Part shown: positions 1 through 12,800 of the stretch, piece after piece | Layout: each line of letters begins with the position of its first letter | Position numbering within the stretch: the first letter of the stretch is position 1 | Origin: Glandiceps talaboti | Taxonomy: Eukaryota > Hemichordata > Enteropneusta > Spengelidae | NCBI RefSeq assembly: GCF_964340395.1 | Contig: NC_135553.1 | Span: 12,053,501 to 12,117,500 of the forward strand | DNA: 64,000 nucleotides | Reading direction: 5' to 3' | Position numbers and translations under genes: made by a program | The notes under the pieces: model-generated | Database searches by the model: none | What the model was told of the DNA's origin: nothing | What the model saw: only the letters and a program-made list of their open reading frames with translations

Positions 1-228
1 GATATAACTTGCAAATCAGGGCTTCTATCGTTGAATTCTAGGATTATGAGTTTAGGATTATGTAGTCCTGCTTGCATACGGAGTAATCCCGACCCGTCTG
101 CACGCAGGACTAAGGATTATGTAGATTTAATGAATAATTTTGAAACTACTTTTGTTGACATGTGTTCCATGTATATACAGTTACTAGTAATTTCTTCAGA
201 CATCACTGAAAGTGTGTGGGGTATAATT

Positions 229-400
229 ATTATGTTATGTTATGTTATGTTATGTTATGTTATGCTATTTTATGTTATGGTACACTTGCTAAATGATGTG
301 ATGTGATGTTATGTCATCTTGCGCTATGCAATGCTATGTGATGTTATGTTATGTTATGCTATGTGCTGTGATGTGATGTTATGTTGTGTTATATGTTGGT
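229..400. repeat. TTATG-type pentanucleotide repeat
   Basis: Imperfect array of TTATG, TGATG and TGCTATG units. The rest of 1-647 is intron of gene 1 with nothing else recognisable. Confidence 0.8.
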
Positions 401-647
401 ATAATTATTGGGTATAATTACCAGTAACACTGACATTGCAGACATACTGATTCAGTACAGATGACAAGTGGTAAACAATATTTTTTCACTAAAAAAAGTA
501 TAGCAACTTCAAAATGTGTTGAGAAATATGGAAAAACATGGAAAAAACGTGCAAGGTGGATGCAGGAGAACAGGATTTTTTATCTAAATTATTGAGTAAA
601 AGTTTAATACCTGAATTTTAGTCTAACTGGTATGATTCTCACCACAG

Positions 648-820
648 CCAATACCTACTTTGAGATCCCAGCTGCATTGGCCAATCAAATGCTGAATTTG
701 AAGAAAGGTTATCGCTACCAGTTTGTTAAAGAATGCATACAGGGAAAGTGTGATTTTCTTGACATTGTTGATATTGATAAACGATACTGGAAATCAGAGA
801 CTTTAAAGGAAACAGGAAGA
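648..820 (+). CDS. Gene 1 exon: C4 module 1, first half
   Basis: Acceptor CACAG ends at 647 and donor gtaagt starts at 821. Phase 1 entry, phase 0 exit. Contains the pair ECIQGKC. It aligns by spacing with exon 3242-3396 (DCWLNHC), so this is the first of two copies of an unassigned module. An alternative acceptor at 620-621 would add nine in-frame residues but break the phase 1 pattern. Confidence 0.65.
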
Positions 821-3800
821 GTAAGTATGAGGTATCTCCATTCTTTGTGTGTGTGTGTGTGGGGGGGGGGGGCAAGAGGAGGAGGAGTTTATGCAGTAAA
901 GTATACAAGGAAAATAAAGTGTAAACTACAAGTAAATCAATCACTCAATCAATAAAATCAATCAATCAATCACCCAATTAATTAATCAAATCAGTCTATC
1001 AAAACCATAATAAGGTGCCTGAATCCAGTATCCAGTAATGTTTAAAAGCACTATACAAGTAACCCATTATGATTGTTTATAAAATACCCTTGTAAAAAGA
1101 TGCATCTTAATGAATTAATTCTTTCATGAATTTATTGCAAGAGTTTATGTCAGAATAACAAAGTTCAACAACAGTTAGGCTGTTCCATATTAATGGGGCA
1201 GCACATGTGAAAATGCATGTTCACTGTATGAGGATGTAGAGCAAATGTGTACAAATTTGTGTACAAAATACGCAAATCAATAGTCCCCCTTTAAAGGGCA
1301 ACAGTTGTTGGTTTCAATGTGTGTGTCTAAGGATTCAACACTATGAAAACCCAGCCAGTAACTAGGGATGTTCAAATAAATCTTTGATTCAAAGCAAAAA
1401 TGTAAATGGTTCATGGAAGATTTTTTCCTCTAAGTGAACTCTGTCATCATATAAAAAAGGCGAAATTCAATATCGTGATTGGAACTTGTCAGAACGTAAT
1501 GATCAACAGACAAAAAACACTTCCCCTGGACATCATATTGGAAGAATCACTTGTCTTTAAATATCACCTATGTATGTATGTGTATATAGAAAGTGGTCAT
1601 TTTTGATAGATAACACATAAAATAAATCAGTAATTACAAAGTAAACAGACATCAAATGAATTTTAGGATCTTTATTTTTAAGTTTGATCTCTTGTTTTAA
1701 TTCTATTTCAGACTAAGTTTTGGCAGACTTACACTTGTGTTGTTAATCAAGATAGTTCAGAATGTCCTGGTAAGTGTATGTGATATTATAACAATTGTGT
1801 GTTTGGTTTTTTAAAACTAAATCTGCCCAAAGTGAGTGAAATGTTTGTTAAACTGGTCAAACCACTGGCAACATGGCACAATAAAGCTAAGATAAATATT
1901 GTGTGTCGGAGAAGGTGATGACATGAGTGAGCAACCACAATGTATCATCTGACCTTGAGCTATCAGAAGTGAGCTACCAACGTTGGCACAATATATATTT
2001 CTTGAACTCACGCAGTTATACACATCATATGCAGTGTACATAAATCTACCACTACAGTAGGAGAAGATGGGGTTTCAATTTTTGATTTGTATTGTTTGCT
2101 ATATATATATTCACAATGTTATATATTCACAATGTTATAGCCATGTTGCCCATGGTCAAACTTGTTAAATTGGTTGAAATGATAAATATGATAATTCCAT
2201 TGTTATTGAGTGAGTCAAGTTGATACAATGCAGTTATATCACAAAGTATTCTACATTGGTCATATGTGATGGGTAGGATAAGCTTGAATAGTCAAAACAG
2301 CAACAGTGGTGTATCAGTTACATAAACAATCTTTAAAATGGTAACAACTTGTCTTTAATACACAAGTAGAACAGTAATAACATCGTATATACCAAATAGC
2401 CACCATAACTACAACTGGAAAATTTAGTTTTGTTTGTTTTCATTTTAAATCTTTTCTTTTCATTTTTAGATTAACTGTCATTCTTATTTTTTATCATCAA
2501 TTTTGTTGTACTGGCTGGTTGTTCTTGATAGCATATAAGAATGTTTAACAGCTGAAAGCTCTCAACTTATCAAATGTTATTGAGTGTATTGGTTGAATTA
2601 GAATTTTGTGTATCGGTAAATTTCTAATTGTTAAAAATGGCTAAAAATTAATTAGCATTGTCTTTCTAACATAATGTATTTCAAATCAATTTGTCCATAT
2701 TTTCAGTTGATGGTGATTGGTCCCAATGGTCAAAGTGGAGTGTATGTAGTGTTACATGTGGTGATGGCACACAAGTACGTAAAAGAACATGTTCTAAACC
2801 AAGGCCAAGGAATGGTGGTAGTCAGTGTATAGGTGAGGATACCATGGTAACAAGTTGCAAGATGCAAAAATGTATGACTGCAGGTAAGTTTATTTGAAAA
2901 TATAGTAAATGATAACAAAAAACCTATTAATGTTATTGTAATTGAATTTACAAGAGAAAATTAGGTGGTATGATGAAACATTTTAGATACCAGAGCCTCA
3001 TTGCCAGGCAATAAGTGTATATTGGCTGTCATTCTACCTCATGGCCCCCTCATGTGAAACGTTTACAAAAAAAAAGACTGCAAGGTGGGTACCAAGAATA
3101 TGGCATATATTGACAAATTTTAAATGATTTATTTAAAATTTTGAATGTGTGCATGAGGTTGGAGCAAATGTTTCTAAATTCTGATATTATTTGACGAGTG
3201 CAGTATACTTCAAATTGATATTCTATTTTGTTTAACTTTAGTGGGTCTTTCTGAAGAGCACCAGGCAACATTGGACAAAAAAGCTGAAATACTTGATGAC
3301 TTTCACCAAGCTGACCCTTCCTTGGTACTAGACTGCTGGCTAAATCATTGTACATATGGAAAGGTCATTGAAACAATCACACCTAAGACTCTAGCAGTAA
3401 GTATTTGTAGAACTGTTACTGACTGTACAATCAATTCAAATATTCTATTTCCTGTGGCAAGAAAAGTTACTGATCCATTTTTTCAATTATCTTGTTCAAA
3501 CTATGAAATCTGTTCTAAGTGTGTACCCCTTGGTGGTGAATTTAAAGAAACACCTCACTGGGCAATTAAACAATTGCTTAAGTATCAAATAGATTTCATG
3601 GAAGTTCAATAGGGTTTGCAATTCTTTTGGTCTTGCTGTCTATCGATTAGGGGTAAATTTCAATGAGAGTTTGATTGTACCTTTGAGATGTAAACTTTGT
3701 CCAACATGTAAAGGAACACTTTAATATATGTACAGTGGTGGTGTTGGTGGGACTGCGTAAATAGAATTGTATAAGGTTTACTTTTGAGTTGCGCAAAACC

Positions 3801-6800
3801 CTTATGCTTCAAAAACAAAACAAAACAAAAAAAAGGTTCGCCATGAACATTACTGTGTATTATGTATTGCTTTGACAGAGCTGTAACTTTAAGATGAAAA
3901 CATCATTTATCATGCTATAGATGGTACATTTTGATCAAAATGATCAATACATTCATGATTGTAAGTTAATATTCAGATACAGTAAATATTTGAAAAATGT
4001 ACTTTTCTGTTTTATCTTTAATACAGAATGCATATTGGACTAGTTTGAGCTGTTTCAAATATTCGGCTGCTTGTCCATGTAAGTATACAGGGTTTACACT
4101 TGAAAGGTCATGAACATCCTTGATTTTTAGACCACTCCTGGAAACTTCTGCATCTCTCTGGGAACGTGCATCTTAAAAACCGACTACCATTTAACTTGTC
4201 ATAAAAGAAGTTTGTTTCTCAGGAAATGGAAATGTTTCATTTCAGACTACAGATATTTATGAATTCCATTTTCAAACTAATTTACCAGGATGTAAAGCAA
4301 AATGTAAGGGGTTTGTGTTTAGACACAGACAAGGAGCTTCCTTGTCTGTGGTTTAGATAGCAACCCACTGACTACTGATAGAGATTCAAATTCTACATGT
4401 AGTAGAGTGCACCACCAATGGTCAGAGTGTGGTTGAGACTTTCACATTAATAACTAGGTAAAATATTACTTTAAGTATTTACAGTGGGTGGTGGTAGGCA
4501 CCTGACTCTTCATATTGTAGTGCACTACTACTCAATGGTCAGCGTGTGGTCAAGACCATCACATTACCAGTATTAGCAGTGCAAAATATTACTTTTATTT
4601 TCACAGTGGATGGTTGCTGCACCAGACTTTTCATGTTGTAGAGTGCCAACAATAGTCAGAGTGTGGTCGAGACCATCATGTTAATAGCAATACAAAATAT
4701 CACTTTTGGTTTTACAGTGGATGGTGGCTGGTCTGAGTGGGGTCAGTGGAGTACATGTTCATCTGCATGTGGTGAAGGGCGTGCTTTCCGCAGGCGACAG
4801 TGTGATAATCCAGTACCAATGAATGGAGGCGCTGCCTGTGATGGTTCATTGGTTGATGAAGCTGTTTGCTTTGATGACAGATGTACTGACATAGGTAAAG
4901 CATAATATGTAATTATTCCCACTTACCTGATCATTATATTGTGTTTGATAGTTACTGTACAAAATGCCTATCACATAATGGTTGAATTGTAAGTTTCTAA
5001 GATGGAATATAGATACTGAATTTATAGTAACCGCACAGGAATTATTATTATTGAGGTTATCAAGTCAGTAAAATTAAACTTCTGCTGATGTTCAAATTGA
5101 TGCTTCAACACAAATATGTTTTACAAATATATGTAAAATGTGACTAAATATGAACTTCTTTACGAGGGAAGACGTTGATGAAGGCGATGAAAATGTGTGA
5201 AAATGTTGACAGACATAATTGTATTGTACAGCAAGTTTTTGTTGTTTTCAAACAATCTTTCATCTACGATATATTTGTATTTAGAATTGCTCTTTCAGAC
5301 TCAGTAAAACCAGAACAATATTTACTGCTGGAAATAGATAAAGAACAATAAATTCCAATACAACATTTTCTATGTATACAGTAACAATACATGTCACTGC
5401 ATGAATTAATTATCTGAACTTTGAGTGTTTTAATTCTTTACAGTTGGAACCCTGATGACTCCTTGGTCATTTTGGTCTGAGTGTACTACTGAATGCATCA
5501 TAGGAGTTAAAGAAGCCACTAGGAGGTGTACTAGTGTAGGTGGTTGTATACATAGTCCCAAGGATGTACCACAATTTGTCAAGAAAGCACCATGTGCACC
5601 ACAAACATGTGAAGGTATGGATGACCATAGAATCTCGACATAGGGATTATTACATTTCATGTTTTATACTCAGTATCTTGGCTGGTGTAAGATTAAGTTC
5701 AGAAGTTAAGAGAGGGATAAAAAGCACTTAACAAAAATAAGGGTTCAAGTGGACTGCTGAAACTGAAATAAAATTTCCACAATTTTATGCCTCAACTACC
5801 CTGTGGATAACTTAATACAGAATTTCAAAAATGGAAATTATAATTAATGTTTTATATTCAGTATCCCGGCTAGCTTAAAATCAAATTCCGAAAGTTAAGA
5901 AATGGACAAATAAGTTCAAGAAAAATAAGATTAGGACTTTTCAAATGTATAGATTTCATGGCTCAACTACCCTATAGATAACGTAATACAGAATTTCAAA
6001 GTGTGGTTTATGTTTTCAGTATCCTGGTTAGCTTGGAGTGCCTGGACTCCATGTAGTGGTGTTTGTAGCCAGGGACTCAGACAACGACAAAGATTGTGTG
6101 ATGACCCATTGCAAACTAATGAACTATGTATAGGACCAGCTGTGGAGCAAGAAGAGTGCAGTACTTATGGTGGTGAAAGCTGTCAAAAAGGTAAATTTAA
6201 CCAAAGTACAGAGGAAGATGTAGTTTCAGTTGTTACTTTTTGAAAATTTTCAAGTTCACACTTTTCTAAGATGTCAATGAAATTGACAATTTCTTATCGT
6301 ACACAAAGCTTGTGTGAATGAATCCTTCATGCAATTATTACTAAATTTCTAGGTTACTAGTGTACACTTATGCCTGGCTATGAGGGCACTGGTAGACGTT
6401 TATTGCCTCAAAGGCCTTTATACAAAAACTAGTTTCCAAGGCTTAAAGTTGAGGGGAGAAGTTGCTACATTACAGCACTTAGGGGTAATATGACATCTAC
6501 TAGTTCCAAGTAATAAATATTTTGTAAAGCCGTCACTGATGGCAGTATACAACTGAAGTATATTTCAGTAAGTAGAATAAGCTTAATTTCAGCTGTTTTC
6601 TGATACACATGGACAAATGAAGTGTGTTTTGTTTAAATAATGATAATGCTAAAGAGATTTATATAGTGTCTAGTATCCATCAAGTGATGCTCACCGGCGC
6701 TTTACTACAATACTGTCACAAATAAGCTCTCTGGAAAAGACAAGCACAATAGTGAAGCATATCGCCATTATTATGCAAGCTCCTACCCATCCTAAGTTCT

Positions 6801-9800
6801 GACCACTATGTTGTATTGGCTTATTTGGATGACGGGAAACTTCACTCAGGGAAAGAGTATTTTATAAATTGTGTACATTTTTGTTTAAGCATTCCTACAT
6901 ACTGGATATAGGTTAAAGTAGCACATGGGACCCCAATGTGTGTATGAATCAGACAACTCCTGTGTTTTGAGTAATTCTTCACATGAAACAAAACCAAAAA
7001 AAAATAAAATGCTGATGTTGAGTCACTGTTATTTTTTAAATGTTACTTTATTTCTCTTACTACATAGATTTCATGGACTTTGTTGAAGGTCTACAAACCA
7101 GTGAAGCACAACAAAACATAGATGGTGATACAAAGAAGGCAACGCTTTCTGGCAAAGGTAAACCGCTTCAAAAGAAAACAGTGAAGGAACGGAAGCCAAA
7201 AAGTGCAAATGTTATGGATGAGTCAAGTGTAGTAGAGACAGATGAACCAAAGATTAGGTCAATACGGGCAGCTGCTAAAGAATCACCGGTGAAAAGTAAA
7301 AAACCAGTAAATACAAATAATGCTAAGAAAGGGGCTCAAACATCAAAAGTTAAGAAGAAAAAGAATGCAGGAAAACCAAACGTCCAGAAGAAAACGAACT
7401 CAAAAAAAGTTGCACAAGAGTCGAACACTCAAAAGAAAACAGAAGCTAAGACATCTGCAGAAAGATCAAATCTTAAGAATAAAAAAGGTACAGGGAAAGC
7501 TGTACAACCATCAAAGATCCAGGGGGCAAAGAACATAGGTAAAGCACCCAAAGGTGCAGAAAGTACTGATATTCAGAAGAAAAATACTGCAGAAAATGTT
7601 GCACAAAAGCCAAATATTGAAGAGAAAGAGGACACAGAGGCAACTAGAGAAAGGTCAGACATTGAGAAGAAACAGGCAACCCAAGAGTTGAAAGAAGTGC
7701 CAGATACTCTGCCTGCTGAAATTACTGAACAGGAGGTACTTGCAGGTGATAAAGCTGAACAAGATGAACATCTAAATTATAATTATGATGGGCAGCAACA
7801 ACACCTTTATGAATATGATAATTATGGACCACAGGCACGTCAGAATTATGACTACAATCAGCTGCAAATGGATTATAACGATAACAGTCACCATAGAAAC
7901 CAATTAGTAGATATTTATATGCCTTGGAGTGAATGGTCTGCCTGTAGTACCAGTTGTGGTGGTGCTGGGGTACAGGTCAAATACAGGTCTTGCATCGACC
8001 CTGACGTGCAGTGCTATGGAGAACTCTTGAACTTCCAGTTTTGTAATTCTGTGCCATGTCCAGGTACGTGTAAAATTACCAGTAGCTGTAACTGGAGGAT
8101 ATTTTGTTATTATTTGACATTTTTGTGTTGTTGTTGTAGTATATGAGATCAGCCTATGTTAGCATCCTGTAGAATAGCTTCTTGACAAGCAAATAATCCA
8201 AACTGTCTATGTGTACTATTTACACATAGACATCAATCCAGTGTATTTAGTACTACCTGTAATTAATTAGTACATTGGTAAATCATCTATTTTGAAAGAA
8301 TCAACCCTTTCCAGTTAAATATTTGGTGTTCTTGAAGACGCAAACATGAACAAAATGTATTATGATAGAATCCCACGATGCGTGAGTTCAAGTGTTGGTT
8401 GCCCAGGATATTGCATGTAGAGTGCTTGCAGTGTTCTCGGTGGCTGTGCTTCAAGAGTGTAGTGGCTGTAAGTGCAGCAGAAAACACCTCCAACAAGAGT
8501 GCACATATACCCCTTAGTTTCCACACTGACACATGCATGGTATGGGATGCTGTTATTGTACAGAAATAATACTGTGTGTTAACATGATTTTGTATACATT
8601 GAATGACTGTGTGGTCATTTGTATATCATTTGCATACATGTATACTATAAAAAAATGTTTTTGGTATTGCACTGCAGTGCACCTATTGATAGTATGCATG
8701 CTTACTAATGCATGTGATCTCTAAAATTTAAAATGTTTATAAAAGTAATAACTAAACTAATTAAATTTTAATCATGTTTTTTTTTGACAACAGTGAATGG
8801 AGCATGGACTGAGTGGTATGAATGGTCACCCTGCTCTGTAACTTGTGATGAAGGGGTCAGAGAAAGGTATAGAGTGTGTGCTGATCCCATTACCCAGAAT
8901 GGTGGCAAAGATTGTAAAGGAACAGATGTAACACGCAAACCATGTGAAGAACTACGATGTCCAGGTACATAGATTTGAGATGCAAACTACCAAGGTTTCA
9001 CTTCTTGTCCAAAAACTGCCTCCAAATAGCACTCCAAGTGGCCAGTAGAATCTTTGTCTTTTTGATAACTGGAACATGTTTGAAAAAATAAATAAATCTT
9101 TTATCAAGATGAACTAAAAAAAACATGAGCTCTAACTGATGTACTTATAAGAAATATTTTATCCTAACATTGAAAGTGTTTATTTGAACTATACTGTAGA
9201 GTCAACAGCAGAATGGGTCGCATGGACTCCATGGAGTAGTTGCTCTGCTCAGTGTGATGGTGGTGTTATGACAAGGGAACGGAGTTGTCTTCCCAACTTT
9301 GTTCAAGACAAGATTGAGGATTGTGTTGGAGAATATATACAGACCAGTGCATGTAATGTCCATCACTGCTCAGGTAAATACAATATATAGCCTGGCGTCG
9401 GCCATATTTCAGATTGTGATAAACAGATAAGAGTTTGTTGTGCTGAGTGTGTGTGCATGTGTGTGTGCGTGTGACATACAGCACTTGCCTTTGAATATTG
9501 TGTACACCCCCAGAGGGTGGTTATTGCTTAATTTTGCATTCATTTATAATTTACCCAATGGGCATTATCTATATCTTTCTTTGTGTTAAGTTTCAGTACA
9601 CGAATTATCTAGTATCAGTGCTTTTAAAAGGTACCAGGATGCATGATTTATAGTTGACAATACCATTATTAAATACAAGTATCCAATAACAGTCCTTTAA
9701 CAAACATTTCAGTGAATGGTGGCTGGGCAAACTGGGGTAGTTGGAGTGAGTGTACAGAGTCCTGTAGTACAGGGGCAATGTATAGAGACAGAACCTGTAC

Positions 9801-12800
9801 AGACCCAGCACCTACTGCTAATGGTACACTCTGTACTGGTCTGGGCACTGAAATCAAACAATGCTTCTATCAACCATGTCCAGGTAAGGAAACAAATTAT
9901 TGGTTTGGATAATTATAAGTCTTACAACAGAGAACTTTCCAGATGTCATTATGTTTTAATGATGTCTAAGTATTTGTATGCTGTCGGTATTTTCAATAGA
10001 ATGCAAAATTTGAAAAAAATTATTGAATATCTGTATGCAAATAAGAGTGTGATTGTTCCACGACGTATACAATGATGTGAACAAATATTAAAATTTTAAA
10101 AGTTTTATGAATTTTGTTGTTTCAGGTTTTTCAGATAACCAGTATATAATAATAAAAATACTCTATGATGCACAAGTATTAGTGTGACATACTCGGGGTA
10201 TTTGTGTTCATGCTTGTGTTTTCCTCAGACCACTAGTGTTTTCTAATTCTGCTGCATTTTCAATCATTTTGCTCTCTAAGTACGGCCACAGAGAACACTG
10301 TAAACATGTGCAAATATCTAAACATCATGGGCTTTGTTGTTTGTTATATACTTACAAAGTCACTGGAAATTTTGGCTCATTCCAAAGACACGTTTTTTTT
10401 TTTTCATTTTCAGAAATTTCTTCCATGAGTAGGGTTTTCCATGGTACATCTTATTTGTACTATCCTCCCACTGCTACTCCAACCAAGATACTGTTGATGT
10501 ATGTAAGATTCAAAGCAGTTGCTGTGGATGGACTGATACTAGCCAGGATTCCACATGATATAGAACTGCCCTTAGTAGCCATTGGACTAGTCAATGGCTT
10601 TGTATTTGTGTATGTTAAGACAGGCAATGAAAATGTAGAACTTCTTGGAGAGGAAATAATGGTGAGGAAGCTAATGTCATGATATGCAAACCCACAATGT
10701 TGGTTTCATTTGGTACTTATACTACTTGCACTTACAGGAGTGTGAGGTTTGAAATTGTTTCAGATTAAAGTGTAGAAGGAACTGGTCTATTGACACTATA
10801 TTTTGATTTAAAAACAAATTAAAATACTCCTATATGTGAATCGATAAGTGAGAACTGATTTCAATCTTCAATGTAAATGTAAAATTTAGAGTAAGCAATC
10901 ACTGACAATGAAAGTTATAAAAACAAAAGCCATGTATAAACTTAGCCACTGAAGGTGCTAAACATTCTGCATACATAATTTTGCCACAAAATAAGTAAAA
11001 TATAAATGAGAATATTCACAGTGAAAGTTATAACAACAAAAAAGCCAATTATAAGTTGTTGCATCATTGCAGTAAGGTCGTATCTGCTGTGCTGTTGTAT
11101 AGGCAGATACAACCTTACTGCACTGACACAACAAAGTATTGCCACTGAGGGTATGTACATGATTTACTGATTTAATACATAGCAAACACACAGTTGCCAA
11201 CAACCATGCTGTGTATTTGCCATTTCAAAAGAATTATAATCAGCAGAATTTGATTTTCAATATAACTGGATATATATCTGAAAAATTAAAAAATCATTCC
11301 TGTATGTTTTTATTCGTCATCCATCCAGTTGTCTGAGTGGAATTCTCTGGAAGTGAGTATTATAGATGGTAAGATAAGCATCCGACTTAATGATGGAAAC
11401 CCAACCAGTAAAAAAATCACCATAACGAAATCAAAAGATCTGAACTTTGACCTTGACATGTACGTGGGTGGCGTTCCAGAAGACTATTATGTCAAGACTT
11501 TAAAACTAACAGGAGGTAAGAATTTTGTCAGTTTAGGAATATTTCTCCCTCATTATCATAAAAATTCGTAAAATCTAGTTTTGCTTTCTCAGTTTTTATA
11601 GACAAGTTGGTTATCATACAAGAATTAACATGTGGGGCATGTTTTAGTAAACCCTGACAAATGATGACAAAATCTCAGCGAAAATTTAAGATTTATTTTC
11701 CAAACATTATTGCTTAGAATGTTCAGTCATAACAAAATTGTTTACATCTCTCTATAGCTATATTATTGAAAGTATAGAGCTATTGATTGCAAATCTGTTC
11801 CCTTTTGTTGTCAGGGTTTTATGGTTCCATATGTGATGTACGGATTAACTACAAAGATTACAGTTTGATGGATGCAAGTGGATGGACAGGACCTGGCATT
11901 GTCATGGTTACAAAGGATGTAGAAGAAGAGCCAACTGGTAGGATTCTTATTTACTATACCATTGTTTTTTTCTAAGTTTGGGTAACCCCGGTGCTCTGAA
12001 ACATTTCAATAACCTGTTGCAGTAATATTTACAGCATGATATCCAACACACATTGACAGGCACTGTGATGTAATTGAGAATTAGCTAGTTTGTTCAAATA
12101 GTTACTATTTAATCAGAGTTCAGAACACCACCTTTCTTCCCAATGTACGTCACATAGGGAAGCATTTACATTGTAGAAATTTAGTCTACTAAGCGCCAAT
12201 TAAATTTAGAACTGTAGCTTTTGGAATAATTTCAAATTTTGGAACAGATTTTTGTGATAAGAAGGTCTTGAGTGTTGGCTTCTCTGGCAAACAGCATTGT
12301 CAAGGCAGATAGCCAACTCTCTAGACTCTGAGCAATATTTTCCTGAAAAAAAAAGGAATGCTATCTAATTGTCCTTTTCTTAAGCAGAAGTGGAAGCTTT
12401 ACTACCCTACTTCAATGGTGATGAATATACAATGATTCCAATATCTTCTGACACTAAACATAATGCAGTATTTGAACTGACTTTAGTATTCCGTCCTGAT
12501 AACGGTGATGGCGTCATACTGTACAATAATGGTATGCAGTCAGGATCCTTCATTGCCATCAATCTTAAGAAGGGAACTCTTCAGTTCTTCATCAGGATAG
12601 CTGAAGAGGTGACATCTGTTAATGCTGGAGAAATAAAGGTTTGTTTACATTCTGTCATTTATAGTGGTGCAGTCTGTAACCATGGTCTGTTGTTGACTCC
12701 TGGTAGTTTATAATACATAATAATAATGCTAGAATTGGGCTTTCCCACTATGTGCTTAAAGTGCTCTGGTACAAACTTATTACAGCACAACAGCCCTTTA

